NCBI RefSeq assembly: GCF_032854445.1 | Contig: NC_088305.1 | Coordinates: 7,423,517-7,487,516 of the forward strand | Direction: 5' to 3' | Origin: Liolophura sinensis | Lineage: Eukaryota > Mollusca > Polyplacophora > Chitonida > Chitonidae | Length of the DNA stretch: 64,000 nt | In this document: piece by piece, positions 34,657 through 46,600 of the stretch | How positions within the stretch are numbered: position 1 is the stretch's first letter | How the letters are laid out: every line of letters begins with the position of its first letter | Translations under genes and position numbers: made by a program | Notes under the pieces: generated by a model | What the model saw: only the letters and a program-made list of their open reading frames with translations | Database searches by the model: none | What the model was told of the DNA's origin: nothing

Positions 34657-37600
34657 ATGGCACATTTTAAGTTTCTAGCAAACTGGATGTTCATATTTCT
34701 ATGTATTGCAGTAACATCTGGTGCTAGTACAGCTCCCTATCTACCACCACAAAAGGAAGGTAGGTTCAATGGATTTTATTTAATTCTTGTTTTATTTAAT
34801 TATTTATTTCATAAGTATTTTACTTATATTTCACTTATACTACGATGGCCAGCATTATGTTGGGAGGAAAACAGGCAGAGCCCGGGGGAAACACACGACC
34901 ATTCGCAGGTTGCTGTCAGACCTTCCCACCTATGACCGGAGAGGAAGCCAGCATGAGCTGTACTTGAACTCACAGCAACCGCATTGGTGGTAGACTCGTG
35001 GGTCATTGCGCCGTGCTGGCGTGCAAGCCCCCTGGGCCACGGAGGCACCAATTTTTGTATTATTATGTCATACTGTTGAATTCTTCGCTGCGGTGAGTTT
35101 CATAGGTGGATTAAACCGAAGAGCCCATCCCGGTAAAACCAGCGACCTATTGCGACCCCTCTTATATTAACGAACTATCCCACGTGCGGCGTACAGATAT
35201 GCATCTATTTGTAATGGAGGCAAGTTGTGTTCAACGAACGTGAGGTAACAGTCAAGCGAGCGTCGTTGATTGCTAATTGCAAAAAATCCCCCAACAGTGA
35301 GATCAGGAGAATACAAAAATTCTCTGTCCAAATTCTCTGTCCAAATTCTCTGCCGGGATTGAACTCACAGGCCGTGTGTCCTATAACGTAAGTTTAATGG
35401 ATAATTGCTACATGGATACACAAGCCTAGGCAATGTAGACTACCGTATGGGTCGGTGTTTTTAAGTATGACGTAGACACCGAAGATAGATAGATGTATTT
35501 CAAAATGGCGAAATCAAGGTCTTTGTAAGGCATGTGATAAAGAACAGTAGCTTGTGCTGGACAACAGAAGTCTTCCTCACATAGTCTTAATTGCCGCCGC
35601 ACATGTGAAACAAATTAAAGAGAAATCAGATAAATGGGAAGGTAATTAATGTCGTTAATAATAATAATATGAAGAAAAAAATACCGCGCAAAATACAAGT
35701 GATATTTTTTTTTTCAAAAGGTGATAAGAACTTATACAAGTCACCAGAAATTTCATCCGTTTTAAAACATTTAACATTTACCGTTAGTTAAAAAAGATTT
35801 AAAGAAAAGTCAGGTACACGTACAAACAAACATATATTTTTTAACGATTCCGGGAAGAGAAAGGTGTCTCTGCTCTTAACGACGCCGGAAAGATAAGCAT
35901 TCATCTGCTCTGAACGATGTCGGAAAAAGAAACATTTTTTCTATTCTGAACGATGTCGAGAAGAGAAACACCCATCTGCTCTCAACGATGTCGAGAAGAG
36001 AAGCATCCATCTGCTCGGAATGATGTCGGGAAGAGAGAAATCCATTTGCTCTGAACGATGCCGGGAAAAGAAACATTTATCTGTTCTGAACGTCGATCGG
36101 AAAGAGAAACATGCATTTGTTTTGAACGTCGGAACGATAAACATTCGTCTGTTTCAGAACGATGTCGGCAAGAAAAGCAATATTGTGTTCTGAACGATGT
36201 CGAGAAGAAAAACTTTCATCTGCACTGAACGACGTCGTGAAGAGAAAAATTCATCTGTTCTGAACGATGTCGGGAAGAGAAATATTTATCTGTTCTGAAT
36301 GATGTCGGTAAGAGAAACATTCATGTGTTCTGAACGATGTCTGGAAGAGAAACATTCAGCTGCTCTGAACGATACGAAAAGAGAAACATTCATCTCTTCT
36401 GAACGATACGAAAAGAGAAACATCCATCTGTTCTAAACGATGTCAGAAAGAGAAGTATTCATCTCTTCTGAACGTCGATTGGAAAGAGAAACATTTATGT
36501 GTTATGAACGACAGTCGGAAAAAGAAACATTCATCTGTTCTGAACGATGTAGGAAAGAGAAACATTCATCTGACTGAACGATGTCTGGAAGAGAAATATT
36601 CATCAGCTCTGAATGACGTGGGAAAGAGAAACATTAATCTGTTTTGAACGTCGATCGGAAAGAGAAATATTGGTCTGTTCTGAACGACGCACGGAAAAAA
36701 AAACATTCAGCTGTTCTGAACGATGTCAAGGAGAGTAATATTCATCTGTTCTGAACAATGTCAGAAAGAGAAACTTTCATCTGTCCTAAACGACCATCGG
36801 AAAAAGAAACATTCATCTGTTTTAAATGATGTCGGGTACGGGAAGCATTCATCTGTTCTGAACGACGTCGGAAACAGAAGCGTTCATCGGTTCTGAATGA
36901 TGTTGTACATTCTCTGTCCTAGTGATTAAAAGGCAACCGCCATAACTACTAGGCCATAAATATAGTGAAATAAGTAATAACAAATATAAAACAAATCCTT
37001 GTTAAAAATGAAAAATAAAAACGAGACAACAATAGTGTATCTGCTCCACATTTGGCGGAGAACTTTCTTTTCTTTGATTTCTTTATAAACAGCACTGAAA
37101 AGGGATGTGAACAGTGTTTACTGCTGTTATAGCCTTCAAGCTTTTCTATAGTAAAACACATTTTTCACTGCTTATTCCCATTTCCTTTCCACTTCTTCTT
37201 GACTTTAGTGGTAACATTTTAGTATTTATCTATTTACTTGCTAGGTGTTTCATTCCGTTATAAAGAATACAGGATTTGTCATATTGCTTTAGAATGCACC
37301 ATGCAGAGTGAGGCGAATAAAAAAAATTCAGGTGAATGAGATTTAAAACATAATGAGATTTAAAACAGACCTGCATAGCATATATAAAGACAATAGCTGA
37401 AGGGAATAGTAAGCATTGGAGGACACAGTATATACACATAACGTGTAATGATATAAAGCCTGATCAGTGGGAGTACTTGTATTGTTTATGAACGACACCA
37501 CTATTATATGATTTATGTTTGTATCGTTTCAAATCACCGTTGAAATATACACCCAACTTAAGTCTCACCGTTGATTTATGTCATTGACACCTACGAGTTT

Positions 37601-40600
37601 TCGTCAGTTATTGTTTACATACGTTTTGCTAAGTGTTTCCATGAAGGCTAAGAACAAATGTTAATCACGCGGGGATATCGTGTACCTTATCCCAGAGCAC
37701 TTGACATTCGATCACGTATGGGTAGACACTAGGGGACCGGGGATGTAGCTGACTGAATAACGTGCGCGACGCCTGGTTCCGGTTCTATCCCGATCGTGGA
37801 GAGAGAATTTGTCGATTACGCCGGTTTCACATACCGTTGGCCTTGGTAACAATAATCTAGTCTCGCTGTTGGTGCAGTCTTTAAAGTTCATTAAAAACAA
37901 CATGTCTCACACCAATATGATGTGTATATCTTTACGTGGGCAAGTTCGTCATTAACTTACCAAAGGTTGGTTATTTCCCTAGGGAATTTTAAATTCCTCC
38001 ACCTGTAAAACTCTGTCTGTGGTATAAGTAAACAAAAATTGAGTATGACCTTAACCAACAGCCAATCAATCAATCAGTCGATTGATCGATCGGATATGAC
38101 AAGTGTTGTCTATTTAATTTTATCACACTCTGTTTTATTTTATTTCATTGTTTTATAGATTTTGCATATTCGCTGTATCCATAACCATAAACGTTTGTTT
38201 GGTTGATATTTTATAAATTGCACAATGATAATCTTGCCGTGAAAAAAGGCCTATACGTACTCCTTCGTTATGAGCTATCTGTTCTGAAACCTTAGATGTG
38301 GCGCACTGGAACAATCTGGGTCAGGATGAGCTGAAAGCCACTCTTGAGTATACCCCGAACACGAACGTCGCCCGGAACGTGATCCTGTTCGTGGGGGACG
38401 GGATGGGCGTGACCACCCTTACCGGGTCGCGGATCCTGAAAGGACAGCTAAAACAGCGATCCGGCGAAGAGGAGCAACTCTCGTTTGAAAAGTTTCCCTA
38501 TTCCGCCATGATTAAAGTAAGTTTGCCTACAATCGAGAATTTCTGCCACGACTAAAACAAATTTGCCTACGATCAAGCATTTCAGCCATGATTAAAGCAA
38601 GTCTGCATATCTTCACCACACAGTGCAGAAAAACTGAAGTTAAATCCGTGCCTAGCTGTTTGAGGAAAGTTGCTGACTAACCGACAGTCAGTCCGAGAGA
38701 CCGACAGACCGACAGTAAATCAGATAGACATAGAGACTGACTGACGGACAAGTAGAATATTTGTAAACGCCGACATAAACGTAACCTTCTTAGTTGGTAA
38801 TTTATCTGACCTTTGATTACAGGTATACAACACCGACGCCCAGGTGCCCGACTCGGCGGGGACTGCCACAGCTTTTCTCTCGGGGGTCAAGACGCGCAGA
38901 GGAAGGATCGGGGTGGGGCCGGGAGTTCCGGATAACAACTGCACTGCGGCCCAAAGAGAACAGCTCTCCACCATCCTCGACTGGTCACGAGCGGAAGGTA
39001 GGTACTGGTGTGAATTAAAGACCCTTGAGGAGGGAAACTTAGAGATGGACACTCAAACACCCGGAAACTGACACTGCGAGATTTATTGGTACTGTGGGAC
39101 TCGAAACGAAAAACACTTAATTGTATTCTGACACAGGCGCTGCACATTTTAACCAGGGATGGACACAGGGAGCACAGGTCTTTGGGTATTGGCACTGTCG
39201 GATTAAAACACGCATATTTTGCGCTTTAAGGAAAAGACCTCTGAAAATCGAAGTAAGCATCACCAAATAGACCACTTAAAACTATGCATAAATATACTTT
39301 CATTTATACTTTTAGATTTTTGTGAAAATAATTAAAGGTGTTTAATTATCTGAATTCTAAGGTGGGTTTTATGGGCAATACTATCCGGGTTTAGGAACTA
39401 TGGCATCACAGGTATTTTTTCCAACTCTATTCTGGTGAACATCCTAGATACCGTGAATATGGCTCATAAAGCCCACCATAGTATTCAAACATTTGCATGC
39501 TTTTCAAATCTGAAAAATTAAATGAAAGTATTTTTACGCATAGTTTTCAGTTGTCTGTATGATGATTTCATATTTTGTCTTTCTTTCGCTTTAAGTTATT
39601 TTCTTAGCTATTTGGTGCATGGTTTATGTTAATTGTCGTTTTGGGAATTGGCCTTGTGATTATTGACCTGGAACGTCCGTATTTGTTTACGGCTGGTATA
39701 CAATGTCTGTTTCGACGCACATATTCGGGTATTTGTCCTGGAGGATAAAGATGGATTCGGGGACTGAGACATAAGACAGGAATAGACACTAGGATATCGG
39801 TATTCAGGTATTGACACAGAGGGATTAAAACAGGGACGCACACAGGGAGATGGGTACCCGTGTTCGGGCATTGAGACTATGGGATCAAAACAGGGATGGA
39901 TATTTGGGGATAGAAACTCGGGTATTGGCACTGAGGTGTTAAAAACGCAGGTGGCCAATCTGGCTGACAATCCGGGGATAGATTTTCAGAGAAGGATGGT
40001 TAGCGTTAGATATTCCAGATTCGACTTTCAGAGATTATTGGTACATATATGAAATAGTGACACACAGATGGCTATGTGTCGACAATGGCAGATTTGCTGT
40101 CTAAGAAAAAAAAAAGTAAGGGATACGGGATAATATGATTAATTCCAAAAGAAGTCATATTTAGTCGTGGTTCACCGGTGACTTTCTGGATGCGTGACGG
40201 TGACTTTCTGGATGCGTGACGTTTATTTACTGGATGGGTGACGTTGACTTTCTGGATGTGTGACGTTGACTTACTGGATGGGTGACGGTGACTTTCTGGA
40301 TGCGTGACGGTGACTTTCTGGATGTGTAACGTTGACTTACTGGATTGGTGACGTTGACTTTCTGGATGCGTGATGTTGACTTTCTGGATGCGTGACGTTG
40401 TCTTTCTGGATGGATGACATTGACTTTCTGGATGCGTGATGTTGACTTTCTGGATGCGTAACGTTGACTATCTGGATGCGTGATGTTGACTTTTTGGATG
40501 CGTGGCGTTTACTTCCTGGATGTGTTTTTTATTGTTTGTCGGCGGTTTTGGATTATAGGCTGTTTCAAGTACCTAGCGTAGGTAGTGGTTTCCTCCTGAG

Positions 40601-43600
40601 CCTGAACGATGTAGTATAAGGGAAACGTTCAATGAATAAGTCTTGTAGTCGCTAAAGTGTGGCGGGGGAGGTGTCTGCATCTTAGACGACATGATGACAT
40701 ATTCCGCGACGTCCCTGGTTTTCCAGGACTTCACAGGGTTTCTTGCTTCTTTGATCGTGTGGATTTTCATGTCAGACGAAACAATAACCTAGCACTCGAC
40801 GCCCGTGGTTTCCATAGGTTTCTTGCCCCTCTAATTGTGTGGATTAACCAAATAAATATGTTATTTCTGTATATCGGAATTTTATACCTAAGCCGTACAG
40901 GGTTTCTTGCTTCTTTGATCGTGTGGGTTTTCATGTCAGACGACACGATAACCTAGCACTCGACGTCCGTGGTTTCCCAGGGTTTATTGCTTCTCTAATT
41001 GTGTGGATTAATCAAATAGACATGTTATTTCGGTACATCTGAATGTTATACCTAAGCCGTATTTTCCTACGTTGCAAGAGAAAAGATAACTCACCGAAGC
41101 TGTTGCAAACTCTGGCCCTCCCTTTTTCCCAGGTAAATCGGTGGGCATAGTAACTACAACTCGACTTACTCATGCTACACCAGCTGCAGCCTACGCCCAT
41201 GTGCCTAACAGGTACTGGGAGGGTGACGCGAGCATAGGACCGGCCGGGGTTGGGTGTCGGGACATTGCGTTACAACTGGTGGAGGACAACCCAGACATAC
41301 AGGTAAAACCACATTCACTTGATGCGATTTGTGGTCGTCGTTCGTCAGATTTGGCTTGTTGAACGAAAACAGAACACAGGGTATTTCACAAGCCCGCGTT
41401 CGCACGGTGCGATTTGTCGAATGCTACAAATTATACGAAACAGATACGTTTTGTCTTGTTTTTCGTTCAACTAGTCGAATTCGATGATACTACAAATGGG
41501 ACATTGAGAACGCAGCTTAAGTCAAACAGGGACTGATGCCCCAGGTAGTACATATATAGTCAGCGGGGCTCTCGAAACTAACGCGCCTTCAAGACATGAT
41601 TTTACGAAAGTTGATACATATGAACATACACCTTGCATATTCCGGTCTCTCGTCTCAATAGCACAGTCTACAACTACCGTAAAATCACACCTTTTTGCCT
41701 CGTTAGTTTTCGAGAGGCCAGACTTTATTCTTGATACTCTTGAAATGCTGATGTCCTCACTGCAGTTGAGAAGCCTTTGATCAGTTCGGTCGACGATACA
41801 AATCCAGATCTCGCTGGATCATCTTTGGAAGTTTGTTCACTGTACCTGTCCAATGTTGGAGACTTGTTTCGGGTTTCTTTCTCTCATAAGCATCTGCAGT
41901 GGCATAAGCGAAAAAAAGTGTCTAGTGTACCACATTAAATGTACATCAAATTAATAAACAAATTATTATTATTGCAGCTTAATAAATTTATTCAATCAAT
42001 ATTCTTTCTTTCATTCATCACCCATAAATCAATCCACTCCTTTCTTCATTGTCCATTTTTACACCCATTCATCCATTCTTTCCTCTATTCCTTCCCGTCT
42101 TACGTCCAGCCACCGACGTTGTCCCCTTCCCCTTTCCTTTCTTCATTGTCCATTTTTACATCCATCCATCCATTCTTCCTCTATTCCTTCCTTCCTACGT
42201 CCAGCCATCGACCTTGCCCCCTTCCCCTTTCCTTTCTTCATTGTCCATGTTTAAATCCATCCATCCATCCATTCTTTCCTCTATTCCTTCCTTTCTTACG
42301 TCCAGCCATCGACCTTGCCCCCTTCCCCTTTCCTTTCTTCATTGTCCATTTTTACATCCATCCATCAATTCTTTCCTCTATTCCTTCCTGTTTTACATCC
42401 AGCCATCGACCTTGCCCCCTTCCCCTTTCCTTTCCTCCTTTATTTGTTCATTTATTTCGTAATAATGTGCCCGTTCGTGTAACCAGCCAATCAATAAACT
42501 AATCAATTAACCAATTAATCAAATGCAGGTGTTATTAGGAGGAGGTCGCCGATACTTCATCCCTAACGACGAGCCGGATCCAGTCACAGGTGTCGTGGAC
42601 AAGAATAATGGTCGACGTGACTCTCGCAACCTGATTGAGGTATGTAAATTCCTGAGAGTGTTTAGAATTCCGCTCCTCCAATGCGGGTGTTTTGAGCTCG
42701 ATGAAATACATTCCTTAATAGTAAATATTTGAATTTTAAATTTAATTGGCGTTTTTTTTTTTAAATCTTTATATCTTTTTTTTTTACGGCAAATCGAATT
42801 CCAGTTTTAAGCTTGGAAACGCGACGGGAAGTGTTTGATTCAAAAACACCGTATATATGTACACAGGACAATAGGTGTGTCTCAATCGACCACTCTAAAC
42901 TCGAGATTTTGTGAGACTGCAAAACAGCGCAATTCTTTTATTTGTAGGAATGGAAAGCAGACAAAGCCAAGCGTAAAAAGGCTCGCCGTGTTGTTTTCAA
43001 TCAGCGGGATTTAAATTTGGTGGACACCAGACATAAGGACTATCTTTTAGGTAAGAATGATCACGCCGAACCGACCATTTATTTACTGTTTTATAACATA
43101 TAAGTGTATTACACCTGCGTGATGGGATTATGCTTGTCGAGAGGGAAGTCTTAAGGTGTTTATGCCTCCCCTTAAACATCCGGGCCCGCTGCCTCAAAGC
43201 GATTATTCACCAGTTAAAACTTATCAGAAATCCTCAATAAGTGTACATAGAGGAAACTGATAGGCATACACATGTTCAAATAAAAAGGGCTTTTTCACCA
43301 CTCTAGTAGACATGTTACATGTTTTGGAGAAAACGTTGGAAATGATTTAATGAAAGCGTCAATGTCATAAAAATGTTACGTGTTTATGGATGAACAAATA
43401 CAAACAGCGAGGCGTTTGCACATTAATGTGTATGGTTTTATAAATACATGCCATGCGTCGATAATGTTTGCAGTGTATGGCCCCAGAGGTTCCCATTTTG
43501 ATATGCATGTCATTGCCTTAACACAGCACTTTTTAAAGCGTTCTTAATTTTAAATCATACGCTCTGGCCTAAGCGATTAAATTAAGGGTTCAAATCTAGA

Positions 43601-46600
43601 CTTAATCGGAGTTTATTAAGATTGCTTTAGAGGCCTACTTAAGGCCTATTTGATGTGTTAATGAAGGATGAAGGAATGTATTTTTCTGTTTAAGGCTTAT
43701 TTAACCCGTCCTATATGAATTACGCATCGCAGAGACCAACTACGGGTCCCACGGCTGAGCCGTCCATTGCAAAAATGACACAAAAGGCTATTGAGGTCCT
43801 ACAGAAAAACCCCAAGGGTTACTTTCTGTTGGTTGAAGGTCAGTGAACACGGTTATTATGTACAATTTACTTTGTGAAAGAGGAAGGGTTGCGTTTTGTT
43901 TCATTAGATGTATTTATTTGATTGGTACTTTACGAGATATTGAAGAATGTTCACATGCTAGTGCGGCCAGCAATGTGATGGAAGGTCCAGAGCCTGGACG
44001 AATCCCACGACCATCCGCAGGCTGTTGACAAACCTTCCAAGGCATGACCGGTGGAAGTCAGCATAAGCTGGACTTGAGCTCACGGCGACTGTAATGGTGA
44101 GAGGCCCTGGGTCATTGCACCGCGCTGGCAAGCTAACCACCTCGACCACGGAGGCCTCGGTATGCCTGTTCAGGGCGAATATACTGATTTCCCACTCTTG
44201 TTTCACTCATACACACAAACCTTTTGTCAGAACACATACAAGCGTATATACAAGTATGTATGTATGCATACTTTGGGTTTAACGTCGTACTTAACAATTT
44301 TTCATTCATGTGACGATGTGTCATTAGGTGTGTGTACATATACTGTGCCCTCTTGTGGCAGGGCGGGTCCATGCTACCAAAGTGCTGTCGCCACGGAAAT
44401 GTCATGCATAAGACACCAGATATGACACCCCACTCAGTCACATTACACTGACACCGGGTCAACCAGCCATGTTTCCTTGCTCTAACCTCTCAGTTCTGAG
44501 CGCCAAGCGAGGCAGCAACAGGTACCATATGTGAAGTCTCTGGTATGAACTGATCTGCGTCTCCCGCTTCGAGGCGTATGCATACATCTTGTAAATATTA
44601 ATATAAATATTTATACAAAAGGTATAGAGGTATACCTATTGTAATATGAAGAATTATAACATGATGCAAAACTTCCAGGTATTGTACTTACTTGCTGGAC
44701 GCTTGTTGTTATACCGGGACTGGTGTCCTGCCTCTCACCACAGACTTCGCTGTGAGTTCAAGTCCAGCTCAGGCTGGCTTCCTGTCCGACCGTTGGTGGA
44801 AAGGTCATCCAGCAACCTGCGGATGGTCGTGGGTTTCCCCCGGGCTCTGCCCGGTTTCCTCCTACCATTATGTTGGCAGTTGTCGTGTAATTGAAGTATT
44901 CTTGAGTACAGCGTAAAAGACCAATCAGATAAATAAATCAAATAAATCTTAGGTTTCTGGGTTCTGGGACTGAGTGTATTGTTGTCATTTCAGGTGGGCG
45001 GATAGACCACGGGCACCATGCCGGGCGAGCTCGTAGGGCCTTTTCCGAAACTCTGGCTTTTGACGAGGCTGTGGAAAAAGCCGTTGAAATGACAAATCAA
45101 AACGAAACTCTGATTGTCGTGACAGCTGATCACTCCCACACGCTGGCGATGGGCGGATTTCCCGGCAGAGGAAACCCCATATTTGGTAGGTAACCACTCT
45201 GACCACGCCTAAGAAAGTCCATATTTTAGTGGGTAACCACTGACCACTACCAAACCATTCCTAAGAGACTCCTCAATCATTAACCACTCTGACCACGCCC
45301 AAGAAACCACACATTTGGTAGTTAACCACTGACCAGTACCAAACTACGTCTATGTAACTCTATAATCATTAGGTAACCACTCTGACCACGCGTAAGAAAC
45401 TCCATGTTTGTATAATGTATAACTCCATATACCACTAGTAACGTTCAAGTAATACCGTATTTGTTACCACGCTAAAGACATGTATTTGGTATTCCGACCA
45501 CGCCCAAGAAACACCATGTTTGGCACACTCTAAGAAAGGTTGGTTTTTCAAGGCACCCGACTCAGTTCTTTGGCATGCTAGACAGAGGGAAGCAAAGTTA
45601 GAACCAAACAAAATCTTTTTTTCGCTGCACCGAGTTCGTTAACCTGCAGCGATGCACAAACACGGTCTATAGACCACTAAAGCTAATCGTCACTGGCCTG
45701 CTCTGTACTTTAGGCACTTCTCTACCCACACTACCAGAGAGCCGTTAAGGATGAACCAGAGCTCCCTAACGACCGCGAAAGTACCTACAGCCAACACTAA
45801 CGGTTAGATTTTACACCTTTTCCAGAGACGTTTATTGCTTACCCTTGCAGTAGCAATCAAATATTTTGGATTATATTACATATATACCAACAGGTTGCAT
45901 AGAGAACCAATTATGAGAGCAGAGAAGCATGCGGCTCAATGAAGAACAATAAAGAACCAAGACCATTAGCAGGAAACACCATATTCGGTCGTTAAGCACT
46001 CTACCAACGCCAAAGAAACACCATATTCGGTCGTTAAGCACTCTGGCAACGCCAAAGAAACACCATATTCGGTCGTTAAGCACTCTGGCAACGCATAAGA
46101 AACACCATATTTGGTTGTTAAGCACTCTGACAACGCCAAAGAAACACCATATTCGGTCGTTAAGCACTCTAGCAACGCCAAAGAAACACCATATTCGGTC
46201 GTTAAGCACTCTGGCAACGCCAAAGAAACACCATATTCGGTCGTTAAGAACTCTGGCAACGCCCAAGAAACACCATATTCAGTCGTTAAGCACTCTAGCA
46301 ACGCCAAAGAAACACCATATTCGTTCGTTAAGCACTCTGGCAACGCCCAAGAAACACCATATTCTGTCGTTAAGCACTCTAGCAACGCCAAAGAAACAGC
46401 ATATTTCGTCGTGAACCACTCTGACATCGCTCAGTAGGTTAGCGCGCTAGCGCAGTGTAATGTCCCAGGAGCCCCTCACCAATGCAGTAGCTGTGAGTTC
46501 AAGTCCAGCTCATGTTGGCTTCCAAACCGGCTGTACGCGGGAAGGTCTGACAATAACCTGCTTACGGTCTTGAGTTTGTCACGGGCTCTGCCCGATTTCC

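Noticed and set aside
35860-36905. Regularly spaced repeats that might suggest a CRISPR array
   Set aside because: Head-to-tail degenerate units without distinct unique spacers, in a eukaryotic intron. The same reasoning applies to the other arrays.
41939-42502. 187-residue frame rich in Phe, Pro and Ser
   Set aside because: Pyrimidine-rich 97-bp tandem repeat in ALP intron 4, low complexity.
45871-46437. Long frames on both strands with a 14-residue repeat
   Set aside because: By-product of the 42-bp array in ALP intron 8.
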